Assembly: GCA_016197365.1 (NCBI GenBank)
Contig: JACPVS010000006.1
Location: 248,001 to 312,000 of the forward strand
DNA: 64,000 nt
Direction: 5' to 3'
From: Mycolicibacterium cosmeticum
Lineage (GTDB): Bacteria > Actinomycetota > Actinomycetes > Mycobacteriales > Mycobacteriaceae
Part shown: piece by piece, positions 18,224-26,872 of the stretch
How the letters are laid out: every line of letters starts with the position of its first letter
Position numbering within the stretch: position 1 is the stretch's first letter
Made by a program: the position numbers and the translations under genes
The notes under the pieces: model-generated
Told to the model about the DNA's origin: nothing
Databases searched by the model: none
The model's input: the letters and a program-made list of their open reading frames with translations, nothing else

Positions 18224-18270
18224 CAAGGTGTCCTCGGTGGATGCGGCGTGAGAGCGGCGCAGTCCAGGCC
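18209..18270. repeat. 62-bp direct repeat, copy 2 (desaturase leader)
   Basis: Perfect copy of 14711-14772. It covers the ribosome site, the start codon and four further codons of the desaturase gene plus about 47 bases upstream. Confidence 0.95.
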
Positions 18271-18452
18271 ACCGTCATGGTCAGCCCGCAGTTTAAGGCC
18301 TCAGGCTTAACGGCTGGTAATCGAGGATCTCCGTGCAAGCGAAATGACTGCGCACGCCGAGGGCGGGCCCGAATCGCGATACGGCGCCGACACAAGAATT
18401 CCCCAAGCTGTCCGGCGCACGCTGTGGTCACCAACCAAGGAAAGGTCAGAAC

Positions 18453-18764
18453 ATGAACCGACGAATCGCAGCACTGACAGCCGTCGCGTTGGCCACCGGC
18501 GGTGTGGCGCTGGCAGCTCCTGCCCAGGCCGGACCCCTACCGCCGCATACCTGGTGCCCCGGCAATACCATGACCTACTCCCGTTACGACAGGTCATCAG
18601 GACCCGGCGTTGCCTACCAATGGGACATGAATATCTGCCACACGTGGTACTTCGTCCAGCACTCGGCCGGCAACGTTCCCTACAAAGGCGAGCTGCCGTC
18701 CGACATCTGGGACGGCGACAACCCGCCCCCCGTCAAAATGGATTCCTGCGACTTCTGCTCGTAG
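18453..18764 (+). CDS. Small secreted cysteine-containing protein
   Basis: 103 residues, ATG 18453 with GGAAAGG upstream. Signal peptide MNRRIAALTAVALATGG... with probable cleavage after PAQA (about residue 26). The mature part has four cysteines (HTWCPG, NICHTW, DSCDFCS at the very end), many Trp/Tyr and Pro. This is a common type of short exported mycobacterial protein of unknown function. It diverges from the desaturase gene. Confidence 0.82.
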   Translation: MNRRIAALTAVALATGGVALAAPAQAGPLPPHTWCPGNTMTYSRYDRSSGPGVAYQWDMNICHTWYFVQHSAGNVPYKGELPSDIWDGDNPPPVKMDSCDFCS

Positions 18765-18784
18765 GCAGCTGACCGCAGTGCCCA

Positions 18785-18881
18785 GCCAAACCCCTACCCC
18801 GGCAACCGCGCCAACCAGTCCGACTCACCATCGAGCGGCTCCCCGCCGAGAACGACCGTCGGCACCCCGGGCTCGGGGAAC
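18785..18881 (-). pseudogene. Detached copy of the 3' end of the 20.3-kb thioredoxin-fold gene
   Basis: The 97 bases match 20274-20370, the stop region and last 28 or so codons of the DsbA-like gene (GEPLDGESDWLARLPG conserved), with a modest number of substitutions. No start and no N-terminal part are present, so it is a remnant of a duplicated gene. Confidence 0.85.
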
Positions 18882-18927
18882 TTTACCCAACGCTCATCAC
18901 CCACGGCACAGTGCGCGCCGCGCACCG

Positions 18928-19399
18928 TCACACGAAGTAGTAGGGCGACCAATACCCCATGTCCGCAATGGCCACCACCCCGAGCTCCCGTCTGTCTGAG
19001 GGCAGGTGTGGACAGACTTCGTCGACCGTCACGTCGAACCGGTATGTCGAACCGGTATGTCGAACGCACCGAGGCCAGATCCGGCACCTTCTGTTCCTGC
19101 CGACCGCGATCGTCCACCGACCGCACGGCATAGCTGCACCCCGGCGCGGGCATCGCGGCGTCGATGGATCGACGCTGATCGCCGGACAACTCCTCATTCA
19201 GACGCAGGACCGGAACCTGTTCCGCGTCAAAGGTATTCAGTCCAGCGATCAGACGGTCGGCCCACTCGCGCTGCTTGTCGGCACCATATTCGGCCATCTT
19301 CAACCCGTCCTCATTTGACGGGAGCGCCCACAGCCACACCGCGCCAGCAGCGACAACGACCGCGGCGGCCAGGATCCGTGCGTACCGGCGCGTCGCTAT
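18928..19399 (-). pseudogene. Small membrane-anchored protein gene broken by a 13-bp tandem duplication
   Basis: The frame reads a TM or signal segment (RILAAAVVVAAGAVWLWAL), then a mature part with one cysteine (MPAPGCSYAVRSVDD). At 19033-19058 the 13-base unit GTCGAACCGGTAT occurs twice in tandem. Removing one copy restores STYRFDVTVDEVCPHLPSD and on to the stop at 18928, giving about 153 residues. As it stands, translation leaves the frame after STYRFDIPV. The expected start overlaps the stop of the gene before it. The only codon in frame with good spacing from GGAGG there is ATA (19397-19399), so the start may also have been lost. Function unknown. Confidence 0.75.
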
Positions 19400-19713
19400 G
19401 GACAGACCTCCGTATCGATCCGCACCACCCCGAAGTCCACCTTCGTACTCGCAGTGAACGAGGCCCCGGGCGGCGGCGTCGACGTGCACACCTGCCAGTT
19501 GCGGTCGCTGATCTGAGCCCGGCCCTTCCCGGTCAGATCTGTGGAGCCGGTGTACCAGACCGCGTCGTGCGTCAATGACTGAATGGCGTCTTGTGCGCCC
19601 TGCAGATCCTTGCCGATCAGGTTCGGCATGGTCCATGACGGTTCCGCCGACGCCGGCGGACTCACCGCGATTGCCGTGCCAATCAGTCCCGCCACCAATA
19701 CAGCGCTTCTCAT
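19396..19713 (-). CDS. Secreted PASTA-like protein
   Basis: 105 residues from ATG 19713 with AGGAGG upstream. Signal peptide MRSAVLVAGLIGTAIAVSPP with cleavage probably after ASA. The mature part, MPNLIGKDLQGAQDAIQSL and on to ISDRNWQVCTSTPPPG, follows the pattern of a PASTA-like domain (xxPNLxGxxLxxAQxxL ... NWxVxxQxPxxG). Two cysteines (WQVCTS and TEVCP) may pair. Such exported proteins are frequent in mycobacteria, and PASTA folds bind cell-wall fragments in kinases and PBPs, but binding here is only inference. It overlaps the broken gene that follows. Fragments of a paralogue lie at 14.6-14.8 kb. Confidence 0.8.
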   Translation of the reverse strand: MRSAVLVAGLIGTAIAVSPPASAEPSWTMPNLIGKDLQGAQDAIQSLTHDAVWYTGSTDLTGKGRAQISDRNWQVCTSTPPPGASFTASTKVDFGVVRIDTEVCP

Positions 19714-19766
19714 GACATCCTCCTAGTTCGAAGTAGCCGCACAGCGTCGCACGGGGCACCGACACG

Positions 19767-20207
19767 TCAGAACGGATCGGCGTACCGCCGCGGCTCGACG
19801 GCTGGCCCATCGGATGATTGGGGTCTCGGCGGGCCGTCGGGAGTTCCAACAACACGCCACTCATCGGGAAGCGCTGCCGGATCCGACGGCAGATCCGCCA
19901 GGGGATCTCCCATCCATCGAATCTCGTCAGCCTCGCCCGGCTGTCGCGAAAAATTACCGGGCCAGTTCTCCTTGAAGTCCAGAAGGCAGTAGTACAAAGC
20001 AGCCTCGTCGGAATCGATCCACGGAGCGCCGTCGACAATTGACGATCGGGTGTCACGCACCAGTCCCCACACGATGTCCGACGGCGGCGCCATGTACACG
20101 ATGTACATCGTCGCCTCGTCGGTCCACGCGTGCGACACCCGAATGTCACTACCACTACCACTCAGACGTAGCAGCAGCTTGCTCAGCACGTCGATCGCAA
20201 AATCCAC
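19767..20207 (-). CDS. Conserved hypothetical protein, no export signal
   Basis: 146 residues beginning MDFAIDVLSKLLLRLSGSG. A strand-rich first half (SDIRVSHAWTDEATMYIVYM) and an acidic middle (PWIDSDEAALYYCLLDF) are followed by a Pro-rich, charged C-terminus. The pattern resembles immunity-type or SMI1-like small cytoplasmic proteins only loosely, and I do not assign it. It lies between the DsbA-like and the PASTA-like gene on the same strand. Confidence 0.65.
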   Translation of the reverse strand: MDFAIDVLSKLLLRLSGSGSDIRVSHAWTDEATMYIVYMAPPSDIVWGLVRDTRSSIVDGAPWIDSDEAALYYCLLDFKENWPGNFSRQPGEADEIRWMGDPLADLPSDPAALPDEWRVVGTPDGPPRPQSSDGPAVEPRRYADPF

Positions 20208-20282
20208 CCCACAAGCCCCCTGTCGCTCGTTTGTCGCTCAGAGCCGGGCATTTCCAACTATCCCCCTGACCCCGCCAAACCC

Positions 20283-20915
20283 CTACCCCGGCAACCGCGC
20301 CAACCAGTCCGACTCGCCATCCAGCGGCTCCCCGTTGATCACCACCGTCGGCACCCCGGGCTCCGGGAACGTGTGCAGCACGGCCAGGTTCGACGCCGCG
20401 ATCGACGCAGGGTCATATCCCAGGAACACCCCGGCCCGAATGAGATCCACAGCCGGCGGAGGCGCCCCGACCGAAGCCGCCAACTCAGCCAGCTGATCGT
20501 TGGATAGATCCGAAGACCCACCCTCGTGCGGCTGGTTCTCGGCGGAGAAGATCTTCTCCACGAACGCCCAGGCCACTGAGCTGGACCCGGATTGACCGGC
20601 CACCACGAACGTCGCACCAATCGCACGAAAGTCGTAAGTGCCTGAAGCCGAATACTTTTCGAGGAAGTTCACGAACCGCAGGTTCACCCGCAGCGACCCG
20701 TCCTCGATCCGCCGGCCGATCTCCGCGCCCTGCGCGCGAACCATCTTCCCGCTGTAGGGGCACAGCGGGTCAACATAGAGATCGATCTGCCCCAGGGCAT
20801 CAGGGTCACCGATGGACACCACGTCGCCGGCAGGCGCGGCCACCGAGGCCGATGCCACCCCGGGAAACAGCATCAACAGAGTCAGGATCAGACCGACAAC
20901 AACGCGCAGCTTCAT
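20283..20915 (-). CDS. Exported DsbA-like thioredoxin-fold protein with CPYS motif
   Basis: 210 residues. Signal peptide MKLRVVVGLILTLLMLFPG with cleavage after ASA (about residue 24). The thioredoxin-fold strand and motif IDLYVDPLCPYSGKM follow. The motif is CPYS, so the second cysteine of the usual CxxC is missing. A helical insert (FVEKIFSAENQP and on) and the cis-Pro loop PEPGVPTVVING, the latter typical of the DsbA fold, complete it. Many mycobacterial exported proteins share this arrangement. With one cysteine it could not cycle as a normal disulfide oxidase and may be an isomerase-like, chaperone or binding protein. Its last 28 codons are duplicated at 18785-18881. Confidence 0.85.
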   Translation of the reverse strand: MKLRVVVGLILTLLMLFPGVASASVAAPAGDVVSIGDPDALGQIDLYVDPLCPYSGKMVRAQGAEIGRRIEDGSLRVNLRFVNFLEKYSASGTYDFRAIGATFVVAGQSGSSSVAWAFVEKIFSAENQPHEGGSSDLSNDQLAELAASVGAPPPAVDLIRAGVFLGYDPASIAASNLAVLHTFPEPGVPTVVINGEPLDGESDWLARLPG

Positions 20916-21017
20916 GCCCCCATCATGCAGCCATCGCCCACCCCGTCAGTTCCCCGTGTGACTTCTGTGACTCGGCCGTACAATTCGGACGACAATCAAA
21001 GAACGAGGAGCCTCCCC

Positions 21018-21347
21018 ATGTCCGACCTCACCAAGCGCGCGCTGGCCGCCGCTTTCGCCCTGGCTGCCCTCGGCGCCCCGGCCGCACTGATCACCCTCAA
21101 TCCCGCGACCGCGAATGCGGCCTGTAGCAGCGGCGAAGAAGAAGACCAGTACACCACGCAGTGCACGCCGTTCATGGTGCCGAACTCGCCGAATTCGTCG
21201 GGCTTCACCACCACCGCCGCCAACCCGGACATGCCCGAGATCGACGGCATCCCCTGCACCGGCGCCGACAGCGGCGCCTGCATCGGCCTGTCCGAAGATC
21301 AGGTCCCGCAGGTCACCCCGCACGTCACCATCAGCTCCAGCCCGTAG
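21018..21347 (+). CDS. Small secreted protein
   Basis: 109 residues, ATG 21018 with GAGGAG seven bases upstream. The signal peptide runs MSDLTKRALAAAFALAALG..., with probable cleavage at ANA|A. The mature part is acidic and Thr/Ser/Pro-rich with four cysteines (AACSSG, TQCTPF, IPCTGAD, GACIG). No known domain. It diverges from the DsbA-like gene and converges with the mmpL gene across a strong hairpin. Confidence 0.8.
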   Translation: MSDLTKRALAAAFALAALGAPAALITLNPATANAACSSGEEEDQYTTQCTPFMVPNSPNSSGFTTTAANPDMPEIDGIPCTGADSGACIGLSEDQVPQVTPHVTISSSP

Positions 21348-21357
21348 TCACGGGACG

Positions 21358-21379
21358 GCCGGGGCCACACGGCCCCGGC
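21358..21379. terminator. Bidirectional terminator-like hairpin
   Basis: GCCGGGGCC / GGCCCCGGC, a perfect 9-bp stem with an ACAC loop, lies exactly between the converging stop codons at 21347 (+) and 21380 (-). There is no long T run, which is usual for mycobacterial terminators. Confidence 0.65.
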
Positions 21380-24220
21380 TTACCGAGCCTCGACCCCCGC
21401 CGCCGCCAGCCGCCGGTCCGAATGCGCCGGCCGCACGATCTTCGGCCACCAGAACCACTTGCCCAGCAGCGCCGCGATGGCCGGCGTCATGAATGACCGC
21501 ACCACCAGCGTGTCGAACAGCAAGCCCAGCGCGATGGTCGTACCGACCTGCGCCATCACCTTCAGATCGCTGAACGCGAACGTCGCCATGGTCGCGGCGA
21601 ACACCATGCCCGCCGAGGTGACCACCGATCCGGTGCCCGCCATCGCGCGAATGATCCCGGTCTTGAGCCCGCCGTCGAGCTCCTCCTTGAACCGCGACAC
21701 CAGCAGCAGGTTGTAGTCCGAACCCACGGCCAGCAGCAGGATCACCGCCATGGGCAGCACCATCCAGTGCAGTTCCAGGCCAAGGATGTGCTGCCACAAC
21801 AGAACTGACATACCGAACGACGCCCCGAGCGACAGCAGCACGGTGCCGACAATGACTGCGGCGGCCACCAACGACCGGGTGATCAGCAGCATGATCATGA
21901 AAATCAGTGAGGCCGCGGCAATCCCGGCGATCAGGAGGTCGTAGAACGCGCCGTCGTGCATGTCCTTGTAGGTGGCCGCGGTCCCGGAAAGGAAGATCTT
22001 GGAGCCTTCCAGCGGGGTGCCCTTGATGGCTTCGCGGGCCGCCTGCTTGACCGGCTCCACATTCGAGATGCCTTCGGGCGTCGCCGGATCCACATCGTGG
22101 CTGATGATGAACCGCACGGACTTGCCGTCGGGTGAGATGAAGTTGCTCATCCCCCGCTTGAAGTCCTTGTTGTTGAACGCTTCCGGCGGCAGGTAGAAGG
22201 TGTCGTCGTTCAGTGCGTCGTCGAACGCCTGCCCCATCGCGTTGTTCTGGTCGCCCGCGGCCGACTGCTGATCCTGGATGCCCTTCTGGGTCTGGTACAT
22301 GGTCAGCATCTGGTTGCGCATGTTCTTCATGACCCGGATGTTCTCGGGCATGAGCACCACCATCTGCGGCAGCAGGGTGTCCATGTGCTTGAGGTCGGGC
22401 AGCAACTGCTGGATGTCGTCGGTCATCGTGTCGATGCCGTCGAGAGTGTCGAAGATCGAGCGGATGGACCAGCACGCCGGGATGTCGTAGCAGTGCGGTT
22501 CCCAGTACAGGTAGTTGCGCAGCGGCCGCAGGAAGTCGTCGAAATCGGCGATGTGGTCCCGCAATTCGGCGATGTCGATGGTCATGTTCGTGGTGCGCTG
22601 CACCATCGAATGCATGGTGGCCGCCATCTGCTCGGTGACCGACGACATCTTCTCCATGGTCTCGACGTTCTTCTGCATGTCGTCGGCCTGCTGGAGCATC
22701 TGCGCGAAATTGTCCTGCTGGTACTTCTCGTTCATCTTCTGCGTCGCGCCCTGCTGGCCGAGCATGAACGGAATGGTGGTGTGCTCGATCGGCTTGCCGT
22801 TGGGCCGGGTGATGGTCTGCACCTTGCCGATACCGGGCACCGCGAGGATGGCCTTGGCGATCTTGTTGATCACCAGGAAGTCCGCCGAGTTACGCAAGTC
22901 GTGGTCGCTTTCGACCATCAGCAGATCAGGGTTCATCCGCGCCGCACTGAAATGCCGTTCCGCGGCCGCGTATCCGACGTTGGCGCTGATGTCGGTCGGC
23001 AGGTATTTGCGGGCGTCGTAGTTGGTCTTATAGCCGGGCAGCGTGACCAACCCGATCAGCGCCAGCGCCAGGGTGGCCACCAGGACCGGGCCGGGCCAGC
23101 GCACCACGGTGATGCCGACGCGCCGCCAGCCGCGGGACTTGATGGCGCGCTTGGGATCGAAGAGCCCGAACCGGCTGCCGATGGTGATGACCGCAGGCCC
23201 CAGCGTCAGCGCCGCGACGACGGCCACGAACGTGCCGATGGCACACGGCACACCCATGGTCTGGAAGTACGGCAGCCGGGTGAACGACAGGCACAGCATG
23301 GCGCCGGCGATCGTCAGACCCGACCCGAGCACCACGTGCGCGGTGCCCCCGAACATCGTGTAGTACGCGGTCTCCCGCTCGTCGCCGGCGCCGCGGGCTT
23401 CCTGATAGCGGCCGATCGCGAAGATCGCATAGTCCGTCCCCGCGGCGATCACCAACAACGTCAGCAGGTTCACGGCGAACGTCGAGAGCCCGATGACGTC
23501 GGCGTTGGCCAGGAAGGCGACCACGCCACGGGCGGCGCCCAGCTCCATGAAGACCATGAGCAGCGTCAGGATCATCGTCACGACGGAGCGGTAGACGATC
23601 AGCAGCATCAGCGCGATCACCCCGAGGGTGATCATCGTGACCAGGGCGATGCTCTTGTCGCCGGCGTGGTGCTGATCGGAGATCAGCGGGGCACCGCCGG
23701 TGACGAACACCTGCAGGCCGGGCGGCGGCGGGTTCTTGGCGATGATGTCGCGCACCGCGGCCACCGAGTCGTTGGCGATCGTCTCGCCCTGATTGCCCTT
23801 CAGGTACAGCTGGACGTAGGCGGCCTTGCCGTCCTCGCTCTGCGCACCCGCCGCCGTCAGCGGGTCACCCCAGAAGTCGGCCACGTGCTCGACGTGTGCC
23901 GGGTCGGCGCGGAAATCAGCGATCAGGCCGTCGTAGTAGTGGTGCGCGTCGGCCCCGAGCGGCTGATCGCTTTCCAGCACGATCATCGCGTTGCTGTCGG
24001 AGTCGAACTCCTGGAAGTTCGAGCCGATGCGCTTCATCGAGATCATCGCCGGCGCGTTCTGCGAGCTCAGCCCGACGGTATGCGCCTCGCCGACCTTTTC
24101 CAGCGACGGGACCAGCACGTTGGTGGCGACGTTGAGCAGGATCCAGCCGATCACGATCGGCACCGACAGCACCCGGATGAGGTGCGCGATCTTGGATCGT
24201 CCCGTGGTGGTGGAAGACAT
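21380..24220 (-). CDS. MmpL-family RND transporter
   Basis: 946 residues, with GGAG before ATG 24220. It has twelve predicted membrane segments in the two-times-(1+5) RND layout: TM1 [18 protein letters not shown], the TM2-6 block around residues 190-370, TM7 near 400, and TM8-12 in the last 200 residues. The proton-relay type motifs [17 protein letters not shown] and [17 protein letters not shown] carry the paired Asp-Tyr. The long second periplasmic loop (about 430-760) contains a coiled-coil-like Met/Gln-rich part ([20 protein letters not shown]), as in MmpL4/5-type exporters. These move siderophores or cell-wall lipids. No MmpS partner is adjacent. A TetR regulator lies directly upstream on the same strand and probably controls it. 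Confidence 0.92.
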   Translation of the reverse strand: MSSTTTGRSKIAHLIRVLSVPIVIGWILLNVATNVLVPSLEKVGEAHTVGLSSQNAPAMISMKRIGSNFQEFDSDSNAMIVLESDQPLGADAHHYYDGLIADFRADPAHVEHVADFWGDPLTAAGAQSEDGKAAYVQLYLKGNQGETIANDSVAAVRDIIAKNPPPPGLQVFVTGGAPLISDQHHAGDKSIALVTMITLGVIALMLLIVYRSVVTMILTLLMVFMELGAARGVVAFLANADVIGLSTFAVNLLTLLVIAAGTDYAIFAIGRYQEARGAGDERETAYYTMFGGTAHVVLGSGLTIAGAMLCLSFTRLPYFQTMGVPCAIGTFVAVVAALTLGPAVITIGSRFGLFDPKRAIKSRGWRRVGITVVRWPGPVLVATLALALIGLVTLPGYKTNYDARKYLPTDISANVGYAAAERHFSAARMNPDLLMVESDHDLRNSADFLVINKIAKAILAVPGIGKVQTITRPNGKPIEHTTIPFMLGQQGATQKMNEKYQQDNFAQMLQQADDMQKNVETMEKMSSVTEQMAATMHSMVQRTTNMTIDIAELRDHIADFDDFLRPLRNYLYWEPHCYDIPACWSIRSIFDTLDGIDTMTDDIQQLLPDLKHMDTLLPQMVVLMPENIRVMKNMRNQMLTMYQTQKGIQDQQSAAGDQNNAMGQAFDDALNDDTFYLPPEAFNNKDFKRGMSNFISPDGKSVRFIISHDVDPATPEGISNVEPVKQAAREAIKGTPLEGSKIFLSGTAATYKDMHDGAFYDLLIAGIAAASLIFMIMLLITRSLVAAAVIVGTVLLSLGASFGMSVLLWQHILGLELHWMVLPMAVILLLAVGSDYNLLLVSRFKEELDGGLKTGIIRAMAGTGSVVTSAGMVFAATMATFAFSDLKVMAQVGTTIALGLLFDTLVVRSFMTPAIAALLGKWFWWPKIVRPAHSDRRLAAAGVEAR

Positions 24221-24282
24221 CGATACTCCGATCAGGCCCCGGCCCGTGGGGAGCTCGTCGGCATTACAGCTGCGCTATCGTG

Positions 24283-24293
24283 CGTAATATACG
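24283..24293. promoter_or_regulatory. Candidate operator before mmpL
   Basis: CGTA / TACG with an ATA centre (on the + strand CGTAATATACG) lies in the 95-base gap between the TetR stop and the mmpL start. It is a short palindrome of the kind TetR proteins bind; not a strong call. Confidence 0.3.
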
Positions 24294-24315
24294 TAGCCTG
24301 TCAAAGCATTGCCTG

Positions 24316-24984
24316 TCAACTGGACTTCACAGCTTCACGAGGCAAACCGCGCACCGCATCGACGGATGCCCGCCGCAACCACGCCCGGTAGGCATCGAGT
24401 GTCCAACCGGGCCGCTCGATGAGCCGCAGGTAGCTGTCGACGCTGGCGATCACCGCGGCGGTTGCCGCGACATCGTCGAACGAGATGTCGTCGCGCACCC
24501 AGCCCCGGTCCCTGAACAGGCTCAACATCCTCCTCCCCTGTTCATCGACGCCGGCAATCAAAGCCTTGCGGAAGCGCTCCAGTTCCGGATCGGCGAGCGC
24601 GCCGGCGTTGAGCGCCCGATACAGCGCCGCGGTGCGCTGGTGGACTTCGGCCTGGGCATCCACGATGAAGTCGACCGCCGCGTCGAAGTCCTCGATACCC
24701 AGCAGTGTCCGGCCGATCTCGAGGTTCATGATGTTCTCCTCGCCGGCCACCCCGAACGCGGCGTACTCCACCGCGGCGATCAGTAACGCGGCTTTGGGCC
24801 CGTGGCCCTGCACGGTCTCGGCCGACACCCCGGCCTCCTTCGCGATCCGCGCCATCGTGGTGCGCGCGTAACCATCGGCGGCGAAGAGTTCGGAGGCGGC
24901 GACGAGCACCCGCCTTCGGGTCGCTTCGGCCTGCTGTTGACGCAACTCGGATTGATACGTTCGACCTATTGACTTGGGTGACAC
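24316..24984 (-). CDS. TetR-family transcriptional regulator
   Basis: 222 residues from GTG 24984 (MSPKSIGRTYQSELRQQQ). The frame is open to 25050, but that extension would overlap the start of the divergent glycosyltransferase gene. The helix-turn-helix is ATRRRVLVAASELF ... YARTTMARIAKEAGVSAETV, the TetR signature. The C-terminal domain (about residues 60-222) is helical and specific to this subfamily. It sits between mmpL, which it precedes, and the divergent glycosyltransferase gene, so it most likely controls both. A near-perfect 14-base palindrome lies in the divergent gap. Confidence 0.88.
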   Translation of the reverse strand: MSPKSIGRTYQSELRQQQAEATRRRVLVAASELFAADGYARTTMARIAKEAGVSAETVQGHGPKAALLIAAVEYAAFGVAGEENIMNLEIGRTLLGIEDFDAAVDFIVDAQAEVHQRTAALYRALNAGALADPELERFRKALIAGVDEQGRRMLSLFRDRGWVRDDISFDDVAATAAVIASVDSYLRLIERPGWTLDAYRAWLRRASVDAVRGLPREAVKSS

Positions 24985-24998
24985 AGTAATGAATGCTA

Positions 24999-25012
24999 TC
25001 AGCACGTACTGA
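24999..25012. promoter_or_regulatory. Candidate TetR operator in the divergent promoter
   Basis: TCAGCACGTACTGA matches its reverse complement at 12 of 14 positions. It lies in the 49-base gap between the TetR start (24984) and the glycosyltransferase start (25034), where it would overlap both promoters. Confidence 0.5.
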
Positions 25013-25033
25013 ACTGCTGCACAGGAGACGCAC

Positions 25034-26362
25034 ATGTCGTCGATCGTCATCGCGAGCGTGCCAGTTCACGGGCACGTGACCCCGCTCCTCGCCGTCGCCG
25101 AGCACCTGATTCGCCGCGGCGACGACGTCCGCTTTCTCACTGGCACCCGGTTCGCCGACAAGGTCGCCGCCACCGGCGCGACCCACGTGCCGCTTCCCGC
25201 CGAAGCCGACTACGACGACCGGGATCTCTTTGCGCGTTTCCCGGAACGGGAGAAACTCAAAGGCATCAAGGCGCTTGCCTTCGACGTCGAGCACGTCTTC
25301 GTCCGACCGGCCCGTGCGCAGTACAACGCCATCATGGCCGCCCTCGCCGATAGGCCGGCCGACGCGGTCCTCGCCGAACCGATGGTCTTGGGTGCCACCT
25401 TCCTGCTTCATCAACTCCGCCCGATGCGACCGGCCTTGGTGATCTGCGGCGTGGTCCCGTTGTATATCGACAGCCGCGACACCGCGCCCTTCGGTATGGG
25501 GCTGGCACCCACCCGCCACCTGAACCAGCCACGCAATCGGGCACTCAGCGCTCTGCAGGCACGACTGATGCGCCGGCCCTATCAGTTGATCGACGACCTT
25601 CACCTGGAGGCAGTCGGCACCCGTATGCCCTACGCGGTGGCGGACGCGGGACGGCATGCCGATGCGCTGGTGCAGTTCACCGTGCCGTCGTTCGAATACC
25701 CGCGCTCCGACGCCCCCGCCAACCTGCACTTCGCCGGCCCACTGTCCTGCACTGGATCGACGGCGGCGCTGCCGGATTGGTGGCCAGACCTCGATGGCAC
25801 CCGGCCTGTCGTACACGTCACCCAGGGCACCGTCGCCAACACCGACTACGACCAGGCGATCGGGCCGACGCTGCGCGCGTTGGCCGACGAAGACGTGTTC
25901 GTCGCGGTCTCGACCGGTGGCCGCCCACTGGACACCCTGCCCCCGCTGCCGCCCAACGCCCGCGCAGCGACTTTCCTCCCCTACGACGAATTGTTGCCCC
26001 GCACCGATGTTTTCGTCACCAACGGCGGCTACGGCGGCGTGCAATACGCGCTGCGCTATGGGGTACCGATCGTCGCGACCGGAGGCAAGGAGGACAAGCC
26101 CGAAGTCGGGGCGCGGGTCGCCTGGACCGGGGTGGGCCGGCGGATCCGCAGCGAGAAGCCCTCACCCAAGGTACTGCGCCGCCACATCCTGGCCGTGCTC
26201 GACGACCCGAGCTATCGGCAGGCCAGCGCCCTCATCGGAGCCGAGATGGCCGCGGCCTCCGGTTTCACCGGCCTCACCGACGTGATCGACGGGTTGATCG
26301 CACAATCCTCCGATAAGGGGTCATACTCATCCAGTGCCGAAGAAGCGGGACAAATCACCTAA
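25034..26362 (+). CDS. GT1-family (UGT/MGT-like) glycosyltransferase
   Basis: 442 residues, ATG 25034 with AGGAGA upstream. The N-terminal acceptor domain opens with IVIASVPVHGHVTPLLAVAE, with the catalytic-type His in the HGHV loop. The C-terminal donor domain contains VVHVTQGTVANTD and FLPYDELLPRTDVFVTNGGY, then GVPIVATGGKEDKPE, the nucleotide-sugar binding PSPG-like region in the macrolide-glycosyltransferase version. It should move a sugar from an NDP-sugar to a lipophilic small molecule. Its 3' end overlaps the MarR gene by 29 bases. Being divergent from TetR-mmpL, it may modify a compound that the transporter exports. Confidence 0.88.
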   Translation: MSSIVIASVPVHGHVTPLLAVAEHLIRRGDDVRFLTGTRFADKVAATGATHVPLPAEADYDDRDLFARFPEREKLKGIKALAFDVEHVFVRPARAQYNAIMAALADRPADAVLAEPMVLGATFLLHQLRPMRPALVICGVVPLYIDSRDTAPFGMGLAPTRHLNQPRNRALSALQARLMRRPYQLIDDLHLEAVGTRMPYAVADAGRHADALVQFTVPSFEYPRSDAPANLHFAGPLSCTGSTAALPDWWPDLDGTRPVVHVTQGTVANTDYDQAIGPTLRALADEDVFVAVSTGGRPLDTLPPLPPNARAATFLPYDELLPRTDVFVTNGGYGGVQYALRYGVPIVATGGKEDKPEVGARVAWTGVGRRIRSEKPSPKVLRRHILAVLDDPSYRQASALIGAEMAAASGFTGLTDVIDGLIAQSSDKGSYSSSAEEAGQIT

Positions 26363-26837
26363 CGGAGACTGGCTGACGCCCAAACAGCAGCGGGCCTGGG
26401 TCGCGTTCATGCGCGTGCAACTGCGGATGAGCTATGAGATGAACCGCCAGCTGCAGGCCGATTCGGGATTGTCGCTGGCCGACTATGACGTGCTGGTCGC
26501 ACTCAGCGGAAACCACGACGAGGGCATGCGGGTGAGCGATCTGGCCGCCCAGATCGGCTGGGAACGCAGTCGCCTGTCACATCAGTTGCGCCGCATGGAA
26601 GATCGCGGACTGACCGAGCGCCGGCCCAGCGCCGAGGACGGCCGCACCACCAACGTGGTGCTGACCGCTGCGGGGCGGGAGGCGATCGACGAGGCCGCGC
26701 CGGGACACGTCGACCTGGTACGGCGCCTCTTCTTCGATCCCCTGCCCGAGAATCTGCTCGCGCCGTTCACCGCCGCGCTGGAACATATTCATGTGAACCT
26801 CAACCACAACAGCTCGCTGCCACCCGCGCCGAGCTAG
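26334..26837 (+). CDS. MarR-family transcriptional regulator
   Basis: 167 residues from GTG 26334, which overlaps the end of the glycosyltransferase gene. The winged helix is clear: LSLADYDVLVALSGN, then MRVSDLAAQIGWERSRLSHQLRRM and the wing RRPSAEDGRTTNVVLTAAG. Flanking helices give the dimer interface. The gene contains an ATCACCTAAC half-site just after its start (about 26355). The same sequence forms part of a palindrome before the next gene, and a related palindrome precedes the SDR gene, so it most likely regulates itself and the two downstream genes. Confidence 0.9.
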   Translation: MPKKRDKSPNGDWLTPKQQRAWVAFMRVQLRMSYEMNRQLQADSGLSLADYDVLVALSGNHDEGMRVSDLAAQIGWERSRLSHQLRRMEDRGLTERRPSAEDGRTTNVVLTAAGREAIDEAAPGHVDLVRRLFFDPLPENLLAPFTAALEHIHVNLNHNSSLPPAPS

Positions 26838-26842
26838 AATTG

Positions 26843-26856
26843 GGTGAAACATCACC
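26843..26856. promoter_or_regulatory. Candidate MarR operator 1
   Basis: GGTGA / TCACC around AACA, 17 bases before the NTF2-like gene start. It shares ATCACC with operator 2 and the longer ATCACCTAAC with the half-site inside the MarR gene. Confidence 0.55.
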
Positions 26857-26872
26857 TAACTGAGGAGCTCGC

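Noticed and set aside
14711..18270. 62-bp direct repeats as attachment sites of an integrated element
   Set aside because: No integrase, no tRNA and no phage genes lie between them; copy 2 is ordinary desaturase leader and coding sequence.
22385..24391. Long open frame on the + strand opposite the mmpL gene
   Set aside because: It is the mirror of a high-GC coding gene (His/Arg/Asp/Gly-rich translation without domains). The - strand encodes a clear RND transporter.
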